Assembly: GCA_029881725.1 (NCBI GenBank)
Contig: JAOUMB010000013.1
Coordinates: 1 to 64,000, forward strand
Length of the DNA stretch: 64,000 bases
Source: Nitrospirota bacterium
GTDB taxonomy: Bacteria > Nitrospirota > JACRHL01
Direction of reading: 5' to 3'
Shown: positions 19,494 to 30,406 of the stretch, in pieces
Numbering within the stretch: the stretch's first letter is position 1
How the letters are laid out: every line of letters begins with the position of its first letter
Program-made: the position numbers and the translations under genes
The notes under the pieces: model-generated
What the model saw: only the letters and a program-made list of their open reading frames with translations
Told to the model about the DNA's origin: nothing
Database searches by the model: none

Positions 19494-22175
19494 TTATGTC
19501 CTGCGTGACACCAGCCGGATCAGGGGCAGGGCGAGCAGCGTCAGCAGCACCAAGGCGTCCTCCAGAGGAGCATCGCCTCTGCGGACGGTGCACCCACCGC
19601 CCCCGCCGTTATCGTTTTCTGTCTCTTGAGCCACCGCCAGGTTGGTATTTAAGCCTCCGTTTAGGTCCGCCATAATGGTGGACAGGGTTTCCGCCGTCGG
19701 TGGAGTGGGTGTGACCCACTGGTTGACCGATGTCGTAGGCAGGTGCGGGGGGGAATCGTCCCCATCCTGCTCGGCCACGCACATCGGTTTTGCCAGGGTT
19801 GCCTTGTTTGCCCGAGTCCGGGTGCCGTCCGGCAGCGAAATCAGGGTGCCGTACTCCTGGTCGTGCTCGTACTCTCCGATCCAGTAAGTGCCGGTTTCGG
19901 CCAGCCCGGCAAACAGCATGGCGTGCTCACCCTCGGCCATTTCCCACTCGTGCAGTCCCATATAACGTTCGAATTCCAGTCCCTCGCAGTGGCTGTGGGC
20001 CTCCCGCAGGGGCATCGGCTCGGGGGCCATGGTGGGCGTATACAGGTATTCCACCTCATTTTCTTCCCCATCGTCCTCTTCTTCCGGCTCGATCACGCGG
20101 ATCAGCGGAGGCGGCTCGGAGACCACCTTCCAGTAGCCGTCCCGGTCCAGGTCGTTGACGTTGATCCACGTTTGCTGCGGCTCCTGCCCGTTGGGTGTGG
20201 GTACGTATGCCAGGGTCGAGTTTTGAAAACCGTTGGCGGGACCCGCGAAAAACCAGCGGAAGCCGGTTTGCTGATTCAGCGCGCGTACTTCGTCCACCAG
20301 GGCGTCACCGGGATAGAACAGGGCGTCGGGGGTACCCACCATGTCCCAGGTGCCCGCCGTTTGGGAACGGGTCCACAGGTAGGCGCCATTTTCCGTGTTC
20401 AAGGGCAGACGGAACTCGGCCGGGTTGTTCATGTCGGCCGTCTCCGGCGTTCCTTTCGGGTAAACCCGCGACATGGTGCGCAGGGAATAGGGCCGTGCCG
20501 CATACCCCGGCGCGACTGAATACCAGCGTGGAGAGGTGAGGTTTCCATCCTGCAGAACCACGTCCTGGCCGTTGCTTACCGCCTGTCTGGCGATTTCCAC
20601 CAGCACGTCGGGATGCAGAAAGTCGGACGCGCTGTTGTTGGTGAAGAAGTTGGACCCGTCGGTGCGGTTGCTGTACTCCCGCATGCTGTACTCCCAGGTG
20701 ACCCGATGCCGTGTGTACAGACTGCTCCCGGTATTGTCGCCGGCAAGCATGTCATTGTATGCGGAACGCATGGGCGCCGGGTCTCCGGGGCGCCAACTCC
20801 ACACCGCCCAGCGCAGGCGGTCGTAGGAGGACTCAGTGGGCGGAACGTCCCATAGGTGCCGCTGTACGTTTTCCAGCGAGTTTTTCTTGCATCCCCAGGT
20901 TTTGTCTTCCAGACCAACACGCTGGTTTGAGTTGAGGTCGTGGTCGTTCCACAAGGCACCGACTGTGTATTTGGGAAGTATGTGGTACTCGTTCCCCAAC
21001 AGGAAGTCCATCTTGACGATGTTTATGTTCATGTTGGCTGCCTGCCACATGCGTGTCGGGGTGACCCGGTATTCTCCGAAATTAAACTTCCCGCCGCTTT
21101 TGTCGTAGAGGCAGCGAATCCACCAACTCGGGTCCCCCGGAATGTCCTGATCTCGGCCCTGGCTGTCCCCCTGCAGAATGTAAAATCCATCGGGGTTGTC
21201 GTTGCGTTCGAAGCGGTCTTTGGCGGCGGTGCTGTTTTCCGAAAAATTAATGGTGCCGACCTGCTTCACGAAATAATCCGGGAGGGTGCCATGCCACCCA
21301 AAGGCGATCCGATCCTCCCCGGCAGGAGTTTGTGCGTTCAGAAAGATGGAGTGGTCGGAGAGGATGATGATCCGCCGCTGAAGATCCACCATCTGCCGCT
21401 GTGTGGGCCAGCGGTTGCCGTTGCGCTGAAAATCGTCCAGGGTGTAGATGAGCGAATTGCCGGCTTGATCGTCCACCAGTTGCTGCACCAACAGTCCGCG
21501 GAGGGCGGCCTCCATGTAGTTGAACCACCATGTGCGGTCCGTATCGTTCATGTTCTTGACGCGATCGTCCCAGTTCTCGGTGTTGAGAATCTGATCTTCG
21601 AAATCGATGATGACGATCTCGTTCTGGTTCTCCGGGCGGTTCAGCCACCCGGCAATGTCGCGGAGGTTGTAAAGTACTGGACGCCAATTGCTGTTTTTGG
21701 GGTTGTAGTGAAAGGTCACCAGGGCGTTGAAATAGACGGTGGCGTCCTTGATCGGCACCGTCGTGACGTCCAATTCGACGTAGCGTGCGCCGATGGACAA
21801 CTGCTCCGGAATGGTGAACGTCTGGTTGGGGCCAACCAGACCGGTAAAATAGGCCCTGGAATCCCAATCTCCCCCACCCACGCCGCGCCGGGCGTTGGCG
21901 GCGTTGTGGCTGCCGATGTGCATGGTGTTGGTGATCGGCAAGTCCAGCGCCATATCGCGCTGACTTTTTAATGCCCACCAGATGCCATCGCGGTGGAACG
22001 CGAACATGTAGGCTTCCAGGGAACCCGGAAATTCCCGCCACGCTTTTGTGTTTGAGGTATGCACCCCGTCATGCGGCGTGTCGCTGTGCGCCCATGCGGC
22101 TGCGGCGAACGCACACAGCCCCACCATCAAGATTGTAACGGCACCTACGGTTTTGATTTCGGATCCTCCCATCAA
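19494..22175 (-). CDS. Secreted PI-PLC-X-like (TIM-barrel phosphodiesterase-like) protein with Cys-containing C-terminal sorting signal
   Basis: Signal peptide; ITNTMHIGSHNA, QLSIGARYVELDV, NQNEIVIIDFEDQ; C-terminus GGGGGCTVRRGDAPLEDALVLLTLLALPLIRLVSRRT. Confidence 0.78.
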   Translation of the reverse strand: MMGGSEIKTVGAVTILMVGLCAFAAAAWAHSDTPHDGVHTSNTKAWREFPGSLEAYMFAFHRDGIWWALKSQRDMALDLPITNTMHIGSHNAANARRGVGGGDWDSRAYFTGLVGPNQTFTIPEQLSIGARYVELDVTTVPIKDATVYFNALVTFHYNPKNSNWRPVLYNLRDIAGWLNRPENQNEIVIIDFEDQILNTENWDDRVKNMNDTDRTWWFNYMEAALRGLLVQQLVDDQAGNSLIYTLDDFQRNGNRWPTQRQMVDLQRRIIILSDHSIFLNAQTPAGEDRIAFGWHGTLPDYFVKQVGTINFSENSTAAKDRFERNDNPDGFYILQGDSQGRDQDIPGDPSWWIRCLYDKSGGKFNFGEYRVTPTRMWQAANMNINIVKMDFLLGNEYHILPKYTVGALWNDHDLNSNQRVGLEDKTWGCKKNSLENVQRHLWDVPPTESSYDRLRWAVWSWRPGDPAPMRSAYNDMLAGDNTGSSLYTRHRVTWEYSMREYSNRTDGSNFFTNNSASDFLHPDVLVEIARQAVSNGQDVVLQDGNLTSPRWYSVAPGYAARPYSLRTMSRVYPKGTPETADMNNPAEFRLPLNTENGAYLWTRSQTAGTWDMVGTPDALFYPGDALVDEVRALNQQTGFRWFFAGPANGFQNSTLAYVPTPNGQEPQQTWINVNDLDRDGYWKVVSEPPPLIRVIEPEEEDDGEENEVEYLYTPTMAPEPMPLREAHSHCEGLEFERYMGLHEWEMAEGEHAMLFAGLAETGTYWIGEYEHDQEYGTLISLPDGTRTRANKATLAKPMCVAEQDGDDSPPHLPTTSVNQWVTPTPPTAETLSTIMADLNGGLNTNLAVAQETENDNGGGGGCTVRRGDAPLEDALVLLTLLALPLIRLVSRRT

Positions 22176-22408
22176 GTCTGGCCTCCATAGACTATATCAA
22201 TAAGGATTCGTGCCCACCATTCACCAAAGTTAGGAATTTTTCGCCCCGGGACAGACGCCTTCGCGTTCCGCCCCTGCCTCAGGGGTGCGGGGGGGCGTGT
22301 CCGGGTGCCGGTGACGTGGTGACGCGGTGGGGGAAGTGGATTGCATCCGGCCCCACAAAGGCTTCACGGTCCGGTCTCGAATATCCGAAAAGGACCCACA
22401 AGGACGTT

Positions 22409-23017
22409 ATGACACGCAACGCCACATTTACCATCGGCTTGTTTTTCATGCTGTTTCTGACGGGGGGATGCGCCTCGCTCGGGGGCGGCAGAGCACTGGC
22501 GCCGGACGAGGGGGTGGTGTTCGGCTCCGTGCGCATGCATTTTGTGGATGAATCCGGTCAGCCCGTAGTGCCGGACAATACCCATGGCGTGTTCGAAATA
22601 TTTGTCGGCAGGCCGGGCAAGGGATTGCTCGCGCGCTATCTGTCTGCCCCTCCGGTGCTGTCCATGTTCCCCAGCCAGAAACGCATCGTCGGCGGACTGG
22701 GGGGAGCCACCGGGTTTTCCCGACATCTGGCGTCCGGAGAATATGCCATCTATAAGGTGCGCATCCATTTGGACGGCCGCTACCTGGAGGCCTATCCTGA
22801 AATTCGCTTCCCCGTGGTGAGTGGTCGGGCCAACTATCTGGGCGCTCTGGAACTGGATCTGGTCACACGTAACACGGTATCCCACGGCATTGTGGTGGAC
22901 CGGATCACCGGCTGGCGGGTGACCGACGCCTATCCCCAGGACGTGACCGCGTTCCGCAAGCATCACCCGGAGTTGCCCATGCCGCTGACTGCCCGCCTGA
23001 TGGAGTCCCAGCCCTAG
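22409..23017 (+). CDS. Hypothetical lipoprotein
   Basis: MTRNATFTIGLFFMLFLTGGCASLGGG lipobox. Confidence 0.75.
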   Translation: MTRNATFTIGLFFMLFLTGGCASLGGGRALAPDEGVVFGSVRMHFVDESGQPVVPDNTHGVFEIFVGRPGKGLLARYLSAPPVLSMFPSQKRIVGGLGGATGFSRHLASGEYAIYKVRIHLDGRYLEAYPEIRFPVVSGRANYLGALELDLVTRNTVSHGIVVDRITGWRVTDAYPQDVTAFRKHHPELPMPLTARLMESQP

Positions 23018-23093
23018 CCTCCGCCGGGGAGGTATCTCCGCTGTGTGCTAGGATGTCCCGATGTGTCTGTAATCCGTAGGTTCGGGAGGTCGA

Positions 23094-24887
23094 ATGGCCA
23101 ACATTGACGGTTGGTTCCGCGAGGCGATTCAATTTAATAGCGAGGGAAGCGCTGCCCAGGCTCTGGAGCGCTGCCGCAAGATATTGAAAAAGGTTCCCAA
23201 ACACCCCGGTGCCCTCGCGCTGGCAGGCGTGCTGAGCATGGATCGGGGGGATGCCAAAGAGGCCATCCAATATCTGCAAAAGGCGGTAAAAATCCACCCC
23301 GGAGACGGCTCCGTGCATCTGGTGCTGGCCCGCGCGTTTCGGTCCACCGGCGATCACGCGGGCGCTCGCAAGGCATTGGAACAGGCCACAGGCCGTGGCC
23401 AGTCTGGTGCCCGGCTGTTTTTTGAGCAGGGTCTGCTGGCGATGGAAGAGGGGCAGGTGAGTGACTCGATCCGCCTGCTCGGCAAGGCGGTCACCCTCAC
23501 CCCGACCAGTCCGGAGTTCGCCTTTGAACTGGGGGTGGCCAAGGGCATCGCGCTGGATTTCCCCGGATGTGTCCAGGCTTTCGAGCGTGCCGCCGCATTG
23601 CGTCCTGGGCACGCGCTGTCCGAGGATCAGGCGCTGTTTTTTACCCTCTACGATGAAACGCTGTCACTTGCCGAGGTGCGTGCCCGCCATGACAAATGGG
23701 GCAGTGAACAGATGGCGCGGCTCCAGAACCTTTCTCCGATCGTCCACACCAACCGGCCCGATCCGGAACGGCCGCTGCGGGTAGGGTTGATCTCCGGCGA
23801 CTTTCGCCAGCACGCAGTGACCTATTTTTTGCAGCCGCTGCTTACCCACCCGAATCCTGACGTGTTTGAGCTCACCTGTTATGCGAACGTGGAAAAACCG
23901 GACGCGGTGACCGAAGTACAGCGCTCCCTGGTGCCCCGCTGGCGGGATATTGTTTACGACACGGATGCGCAGGTGGCCCAAAGGATTCGTGAGGATGGCA
24001 TCGACATCCTGATCGATCTTTCCGGGCACAGCACCGGCAACCGGTTGCGGGTAATGGCTCTGCGTCCGGCACCGGTGCAGGCCACCTGGTTGGGACATCC
24101 GTCCACCACCGGTCTGCCCACTGTGGATTACCGCCTCACCGACCGGGAGTTGGACCCGCCCGGCACCGAGCGGTTCTATCGGGAGCGGCACGCGTATATC
24201 GAGGGCGGATTCTGTGCCTACGAGCCGCCGCCGGACTCCGTGGCGCCAGAGGTCGGCCCCCTTCCTGCAGTTGCCAATGGGCATGTGACCTTCGGCAGCG
24301 TCATGAACCCGCGCAAGATCAACGAGCGGGTCATTGGCCTTTGGAGCCGGGTGTTGACTCAGGTGCCAGGATCACAATTGAAACTGCTGCGTTCCACCTT
24401 CCGGCGTGGGGAGATGCGCGAAAAATTCCTTGAGGCTTTCGAGGCCCACGGGGTGGATCGGTCACGGGTAGAGATCACCGGTGACGACAACTCCGGTTGG
24501 GACGATGTACTGGGATTTTACAATACGGTGGACCTTTCCATGGACACGTTCCGCTACAACGGCCACACCACCACCTGCGAGGCCCTGTGGATGGGGGTTC
24601 CGGTGGTGGCCCTGTCCGGTGAGGCGTATATCGGCCGGGTTGGGCAGGCGCTGTATGCGATGCTGGACCTGCCGGAGATGGTGGCTGAAAGCGAGGACGC
24701 CTTTGTATCGCTGGCAGTGGGGTTGGCCAACGACACGAGCCGTTTGTCTGCGTTACGTGCCGGCATGCGCGATCGGATGCGTGCCAGCCGTCTGCTGGAT
24801 GCGGAGGGGTTTACGGCCGCGTTTGCCGACTCCTTGCGCAGAATGTGGCGGGAGTGGTGCGCGGAAAAGGCGTCCCGTCCCGGTTGA
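23094..24887 (+). CDS. TPR + O-linked GlcNAc transferase (SPINDLY/Glyco_transf_41-like) protein
   Basis: N-terminal TPRs; LRVGLISGDFRQHAVTYFLQPLL, LIDLSGHSTGNRLRVMALRPAPVQATWLGHPSTTGLPTVDYRLTD, DTFRYNGHTTTCEALWMGVPVVALSG. Confidence 0.93.
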   Translation: MANIDGWFREAIQFNSEGSAAQALERCRKILKKVPKHPGALALAGVLSMDRGDAKEAIQYLQKAVKIHPGDGSVHLVLARAFRSTGDHAGARKALEQATGRGQSGARLFFEQGLLAMEEGQVSDSIRLLGKAVTLTPTSPEFAFELGVAKGIALDFPGCVQAFERAAALRPGHALSEDQALFFTLYDETLSLAEVRARHDKWGSEQMARLQNLSPIVHTNRPDPERPLRVGLISGDFRQHAVTYFLQPLLTHPNPDVFELTCYANVEKPDAVTEVQRSLVPRWRDIVYDTDAQVAQRIREDGIDILIDLSGHSTGNRLRVMALRPAPVQATWLGHPSTTGLPTVDYRLTDRELDPPGTERFYRERHAYIEGGFCAYEPPPDSVAPEVGPLPAVANGHVTFGSVMNPRKINERVIGLWSRVLTQVPGSQLKLLRSTFRRGEMREKFLEAFEAHGVDRSRVEITGDDNSGWDDVLGFYNTVDLSMDTFRYNGHTTTCEALWMGVPVVALSGEAYIGRVGQALYAMLDLPEMVAESEDAFVSLAVGLANDTSRLSALRAGMRDRMRASRLLDAEGFTAAFADSLRRMWREWCAEKASRPG

Positions 24888-24978
24888 TCCCGTCCCGACG
24901 CCCCGGATATGCTGTCGGGCGACATGCGAGTATCCGGTTTTTCCGGTGCTCGGCCAATTGATTGAGGGGAGAGAATCC

Positions 24979-25656
24979 ATGCAGCGAGGGACTGTCGTGC
25001 TCCGCATCCTTTGCGGATTGGCGCTGGTGATATCCACGGCCTGCAAGCCGTCCGAGCCGCCGCCTCCACCCAAGGTGGAGGCACCGCCTCCCGTTGCAGC
25101 GCCTCCGGCAGCAAAGAAGCCGGACCCCGTGGCTCAGGTGGTCAAAAAAGGGGGGGGCTGGGTGCTTGAATTAACTCCCCCGATGCAGGATGCCCTCCAG
25201 CGCACGCATCCGTACTTCAAGGCCTGGGAGATGGGGGATTTCTTTGCCCCTTCCGTTGCCCACTACAAGATCACCCGACGGCAGGTGCCGTGGGGCGTGG
25301 TGGCCGACTTCAATGGAGATGGAATCTCGGACGCGATGTTAATGGGGCGCGACGCCACCTACCGGATGCGGGTGGCGATCCTGTCCGGCCCGGACGGGTT
25401 TCAGGTGCAGACCCTGTCCCGTTCCCGATTCCAGGAGATCGAGGGTCGCAAGGGCCTGGAAACCTATGTGATGTACCATCCTCCCGGCGTGGTGCGAGAG
25501 TATCTGGATCCGGAATTTGGCGACGACGAATCCGGCAGTGGATGGAAAAAACGCAAGGTACCCCACGAAGCCTTCAAGGAGGTATACGACGAGGTGGGTG
25601 GAACCGTGTATTACTTTGAGGAAGGCAACTGGAAAGACGTGGTTCCAGCCAGATAG
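24979..25656 (+). CDS. Hypothetical lipoprotein
   Basis: MQRGTVVLRILCGLALVISTACKPSE lipobox; FNGDGISDAMLMGRDA (FG-GAP-like) segment. Confidence 0.7.
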   Translation: MQRGTVVLRILCGLALVISTACKPSEPPPPPKVEAPPPVAAPPAAKKPDPVAQVVKKGGGWVLELTPPMQDALQRTHPYFKAWEMGDFFAPSVAHYKITRRQVPWGVVADFNGDGISDAMLMGRDATYRMRVAILSGPDGFQVQTLSRSRFQEIEGRKGLETYVMYHPPGVVREYLDPEFGDDESGSGWKKRKVPHEAFKEVYDEVGGTVYYFEEGNWKDVVPAR

Positions 25657-25680
25657 CCTGTCGGAACCGGACGGCCGGGG

Positions 25681-26673
25681 TTATTTGAGCAACACCTCGA
25701 TCTCTTCCTTTGTAAATTTCCGTCCCATGCGTGCGCCCAATTGACTCACCACCCGGCCCGCCGCGTGGCTTCCCAAGTGACCTGCCTGCTTCCACGATAG
25801 GCCGTTGGTGATGCCGTACAGCACGCCGGCGGCATACATATCGCCCGCGCCGGTGGTGTCGATGGCGTCCACGTCCACCCCCTCGATGGGGAGCAGATCG
25901 CCGCCATGCATGATGATGGAGCCGTTCTTCCCCAAGGTCAGGCACACGTTCTCGGCGTGTTCGTGGATCAGCCGGGCACAGGAAACGGCGTCGTCCAGAC
26001 CGGTTAGCGCCTTGGCCTCCTCCTGATTGCAGAACAGCAGATCCACAGGGCCACGGATCAGATCCCAGAACACGTCCTTGCAGATGGAGATCAGGAACGG
26101 ATCGGAAACCGTGAGCGCGACCTTCACCCCTTCCTCCTGGGCAATCTCGATGGCGCGGATGGCGGCGGCGCGGGTTCCGGGGCTCGAAAACAGATACCCC
26201 TCCACATAGATGTATTTGGCGCGCGCAATCTGGTAGCGGTTCACATCGTCGGTGGACAGGCCGGTGGAGGCTCCCAGATGGGTGAGCATGGTGCGTTGGG
26301 CATCATTGGTGATCAGGATCACGCTGGTTCCGGTATCGCCGGAACCGGGTTCCACATCGCAGGTAATGCCCAGGTCGCGCAGTTCGCCCACATATAAACC
26401 GCCCATCTCGTCCGCGCCGGTCTTGCAGGCATAGGCGGCAGTGCCGCCAAAGTCGGCCACACCCACCACGGTGTTGCATGCCGAACCGCCGGAGCAGCGG
26501 TTGACTGCCTTGCCCTCCAGGCCCTCGAGCCCACTCAGGATGTGACGTTGCTGGGCCGCTTCCACCAGGGTCATTACCCCCTTCTGGACGCCAATGGCCG
26601 CGAGAAAATCATCATCCACCTGAACCTGAAGGTCCATGATGGCGTTGCCAATGCCGTATACGTCGTATGCCAT
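25681..26673 (-). CDS. PfkB-family carbohydrate/adenosine kinase
   Basis: [33 protein letters not shown] and [16 protein letters not shown] PfkB signatures. Confidence 0.93.
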   Translation of the reverse strand: MAYDVYGIGNAIMDLQVQVDDDFLAAIGVQKGVMTLVEAAQQRHILSGLEGLEGKAVNRCSGGSACNTVVGVADFGGTAAYACKTGADEMGGLYVGELRDLGITCDVEPGSGDTGTSVILITNDAQRTMLTHLGASTGLSTDDVNRYQIARAKYIYVEGYLFSSPGTRAAAIRAIEIAQEEGVKVALTVSDPFLISICKDVFWDLIRGPVDLLFCNQEEAKALTGLDDAVSCARLIHEHAENVCLTLGKNGSIIMHGGDLLPIEGVDVDAIDTTGAGDMYAAGVLYGITNGLSWKQAGHLGSHAAGRVVSQLGARMGRKFTKEEIEVLLK

Positions 26674-26818
26674 GAGGGCCGGTTCTTCCTTGAACGGGGC
26701 CGTGCGTCGGGTGAGCGCGCCGTGCCGGTTGTCGCCTGCGGGGACGGATCCTGCCGGAACCATATCGGTTACCCCAAGGGGGCAACTTTAAAGGATGTTC
26801 CCCTCGATCGACAACCGT

Positions 26819-29800
26819 TCAATGGGATTGGCCCGTCGCGAAGCCTTGTGCAGAGGCACTGGAAACGCGCATGGAGACCGGGTCGGCGGGCAGGGTGAAG
26901 GTGAATGTGGAGCCATTCCCCAATTCGCTCTGCACCGAAATCACCCCCCCGTGCAGTTGCACCAGTTCCCTGCAGATAAACAGTCCCAGTCCCAGCCCCT
27001 GATGAGTGTGCGCGTCACCTTTATCGATCTGATAAAAGCGCTGGAACACATGTGTCGCCTGCTCCGGGCTCATGCCGCGACCCGAGTCGCGCACAGAAAT
27101 CGCCACCATGGCCGGATCGTCCGCGGACCTTTCCGCATCCACCTCCACGGTGCCGCCCTCCGGGGTGAACTTAAGCGCATTGGTCAACAGGTTGGTCAGC
27201 ACCTGGGTGATGCGGTGTGGGTCGGCCACCACGCCGGGCAACGGATCCGGAATATGGTTGAGCAACACCACCCCTTTTTGCGTGGCCCGCTCGGCTACCG
27301 CTGCCAGTGCCCGTCCGGTCAGTTCCGCCACCCGCACCGGCACCGGGTCGATGGCCAGCTTGCCGGTTTCGAGCCGGGTGGCATCCACCAGATCATTAAT
27401 GATCAGGGTCATCTGGTTGCAGCTTTCCTCGATGTCCGTCAGATACTCGTCCTGCTCATCGGTGAGGGGACCCGCCAGGCCATCCTTGATGATCAGGGTG
27501 AACTCGCGGGCGCTGGTCAGGGGCGTCTTTAGCTCGTGGGACAGGGTGTGATAGAAACTCTGGATCTCCCGTTTGCTGGCCTCCAGTTCTCTCACCCGAT
27601 CCGATAGCTCGGCCTCCAGTTTCTTGTGTTCCGTAATATCGTGCACGGTACCGACCATGCGCACCGGCTTGCCGCTTGTCGTACTGCGGGTGACCTCGCC
27701 CTGTTCGCGCACGAAGCGGATTGTGCCGTCCGGCTGTACCACGCGGTGTTCCACGTCGTAATCGCGGGAGCCGCGCAGGGCCATGTCCACTCCTCCCGTT
27801 ACGATGTCCCGGTCCTCCGGGTGGACGGCCAGCAGAAACGAATCGTACGTGGCCGGAAACCGGTCCGGATCAAGGCCGAAAATCCGATAGATTTCCTCTG
27901 ACCAACTGAGCGCTCCGCTTTCAATGTCCCAGACCCAGTGCCCCAGGTGGGCGATCTGCTGTGCCAGGATCATCCCTTCGCTGCTTTCCTGAAGGGCGCG
28001 CTCCGCCTCCTTGCGTTCTGTCAGGTCGCGCACGATCCCTGAGTACTTGATTTTTCCGGCAATCTGCATGCGCCCCACCGAGAGCTCCGCAGGAAATTCG
28101 CTGCCGTCCTTGCGCCGGGCGCGCACCTCCCGGCTGTGAATAGACATCGGGTCCGCTTCCGTCGATTCCATGTCCTCCGGACGGGGACCGGTCTGATCCG
28201 GCATCAGCAGGGTGATGGGCTGTCCCGCCGCTTCCCGGGTGGGATATCCGAACATGGCTTCTGCGGCACTGTTAATGGTTTCGATGCGTCCATGATTGTC
28301 GATTGTGATGAGTGCATCCACCATGGTTTCCAGCACCGTGCGGTGGCGCACCACGCTGTCACGCAGCGCCAACTCCGCTTCCCGTGCTGCCTGATCCACG
28401 GAGTGGGCGGAGAGAATATTGGCAAAGGTGTGCAGGAACGGGTGAAGGGTGTCCACCAGGTCGGACGGATACCCACCATCCCGGTTGGCCAGGGTGACAA
28501 TCCCAACGGCTTTGGTTCCTTTGAATACCGGAACCGCCAGCAGACAGCGAAGCGGCGGATGACCCGGCGGCAGACCAGCAAGCCGGGAAACTTCCAGCGG
28601 ATGGTTCAGGATCACCGGCTCCCCGGAATTGACGACCCGCTCCACCAGTGAGTTCAGTCCGGAAACCACTGCCGCATCCGCCAGATGGTTGGTCTGCCAC
28701 TGGGCGCGCTCGGCGTTCCAGCCCATTTCAGTAGCCGCCTGGACCCGCAGGCACGGGGCGCCGTCCTGGCGTTTACAGATGTCTCCCATAAACCCGTAGC
28801 GGCTTCCGGTGGCGGTCATCAAGGCGTCCAGCAGCCGCTCAAAGGCGTGCCGTGGATCGCCGCCGGTGATGAACGCCCCCTGGGCGGCGCCAATGGCGTC
28901 CAGTTGTCGGATGACTCGGTCCCGAATCACCAGATTCCGCTGGGAAGCACGATAATATCCGGTTACAAAATACAGGATGGCCAGCGTGGCAAGCACACCT
29001 CCCGCCGCGCCGCCATAGAGCATCCGGGTGAATTTTTGCTCCCTTTCGGCCAGTAATGATTGCAGCAGGTCGTTGGCTTCGTCGTACAACACCATAACTG
29101 GCTTGTATAAGGTCTTTCCCTGCTCGTAAATGGTGTTCGCCGAATCCGGGCTCCGGGCATCCCACTCCTGCAATAATCTCCGGAATTGGTTGTCGGCCGC
29201 AGCCATGCGCACTCCAAACGGGGTCACCTGGGCGGCCAGTTCCGGCACGTATTCGGCGATGGCCCGCATGTCACGGACAAGCGCCTGAGTCTGCATGTTG
29301 AACTGGTCGTACAGCAGTTCCAGGCGGGCCCTTTCCACCTCGGAAAGGGCTTTGCCGGAGGCCCCTCTGATCTGTAGACCCAGCAAGGTGGTGGTGTCTT
29401 TCATCATAAGGGGGAGGCGGTGGACCTGAAGGTACATCAGATGATAGCTGGCCAGTTTCGGATCCAAAATCAGGGTGGAACGCTCAGCTACCGTATGGCG
29501 GATGGCATCGGTCTCGGCCAGTAACGACTGGATCCGTTCGGGGTGTGGCGTTTCTCCGGAAAACGCCAACTGAATGTTTTCACGGAGGGAAGCAAGTGGC
29601 CCCGCCACCTGAAACATGTTTGTTGCCGAGTGCAAGGCAAGCTGTTCAATCAAACCCGATGCGATATCGGCGGTATTCCCGGTGCCGCCGGTCATCGGCG
29701 GGTCACCGGTTTGTATTTGCGATCGCAACGATGCCTGATGCAGGCTGTACGACAGCCGGTTCAGATCCCGCAGGAAGCTGGCGCCACTCTGTTCCAGGCG

Positions 29801-29932
29801 GGCGATTCGCCGTTCCCCGGCGGAATACATGCCGAACGTCACGACCACCCCGGACAGCAGGATGACCGGAATCAGCATGGCCGCCAGATAGCGCCAGGTT
29901 TCGGCACGGAAGAAGTTGCGGATCAATTCCAT
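26819..29932 (-). CDS. Membrane sensor histidine kinase with GAF and PAS/PAC domains
   Basis: N-terminal TM pair, GAF (NREGGYPSD-type), PAS/PAC repeats, FYHTLSHELKTPLTSAREF H-box, GLGLGLFICRELVQLHGG. Confidence 0.9.
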   Translation of the reverse strand: MELIRNFFRAETWRYLAAMLIPVILLSGVVVTFGMYSAGERRIARLEQSGASFLRDLNRLSYSLHQASLRSQIQTGDPPMTGGTGNTADIASGLIEQLALHSATNMFQVAGPLASLRENIQLAFSGETPHPERIQSLLAETDAIRHTVAERSTLILDPKLASYHLMYLQVHRLPLMMKDTTTLLGLQIRGASGKALSEVERARLELLYDQFNMQTQALVRDMRAIAEYVPELAAQVTPFGVRMAAADNQFRRLLQEWDARSPDSANTIYEQGKTLYKPVMVLYDEANDLLQSLLAEREQKFTRMLYGGAAGGVLATLAILYFVTGYYRASQRNLVIRDRVIRQLDAIGAAQGAFITGGDPRHAFERLLDALMTATGSRYGFMGDICKRQDGAPCLRVQAATEMGWNAERAQWQTNHLADAAVVSGLNSLVERVVNSGEPVILNHPLEVSRLAGLPPGHPPLRCLLAVPVFKGTKAVGIVTLANRDGGYPSDLVDTLHPFLHTFANILSAHSVDQAAREAELALRDSVVRHRTVLETMVDALITIDNHGRIETINSAAEAMFGYPTREAAGQPITLLMPDQTGPRPEDMESTEADPMSIHSREVRARRKDGSEFPAELSVGRMQIAGKIKYSGIVRDLTERKEAERALQESSEGMILAQQIAHLGHWVWDIESGALSWSEEIYRIFGLDPDRFPATYDSFLLAVHPEDRDIVTGGVDMALRGSRDYDVEHRVVQPDGTIRFVREQGEVTRSTTSGKPVRMVGTVHDITEHKKLEAELSDRVRELEASKREIQSFYHTLSHELKTPLTSAREFTLIIKDGLAGPLTDEQDEYLTDIEESCNQMTLIINDLVDATRLETGKLAIDPVPVRVAELTGRALAAVAERATQKGVVLLNHIPDPLPGVVADPHRITQVLTNLLTNALKFTPEGGTVEVDAERSADDPAMVAISVRDSGRGMSPEQATHVFQRFYQIDKGDAHTHQGLGLGLFICRELVQLHGGVISVQSELGNGSTFTFTLPADPVSMRVSSASAQGFATGQSH

Positions 29933-29985
29933 GGTTCCCCCCTGGTCCAGTCCTTCCCCCTCCGTAAACGGAGAGGCATTTCCCG

Positions 29986-30381
29986 TCAGGAAGCGATGCT
30001 GCCGGCGGTGGGTTCCCCCAGCACCAGCGTTTCGCGGATGGCGTTCAGCAATTGATCGGAGTCGAACGGTTTTTCGAAAAACGCCACCGCTCCCAATTCC
30101 TCGGCCTGTTTTCGATACTCCGGTCGTTTGCTGGCGGTGATGAGGATGACCGGGATCATTGCGGCTGTGGGGTTCATCTGTACCCGCTGCATGACCGAGA
30201 AGCCTCCTCCCCCCGGCATGCCGATATCCAGCAGAATGAGGTCGGGCTTGTCCTGCACGGCGGCTCGCACGCCCATCATGGCGTCCTCCGCCATCGCCAC
30301 CACGAAGCCGCTGGACTTCAGACGGATGGACAGGGATTTGGTGATTTTTTTATCGTCTTCGATGATCAGGATTTTTTTCAT
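29986..30381 (-). CDS. Stand-alone receiver (REC) protein
   Basis: MKKILIIEDDKKITKSLSIRL..LILLDIGMPGGGG. Confidence 0.88.
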   Translation of the reverse strand: MKKILIIEDDKKITKSLSIRLKSSGFVVAMAEDAMMGVRAAVQDKPDLILLDIGMPGGGGFSVMQRVQMNPTAAMIPVILITASKRPEYRKQAEELGAVAFFEKPFDSDQLLNAIRETLVLGEPTAGSIAS

Positions 30382-30406
30382 TTGTAGTGGCTCCCCCCAA
30401 GGCTGT

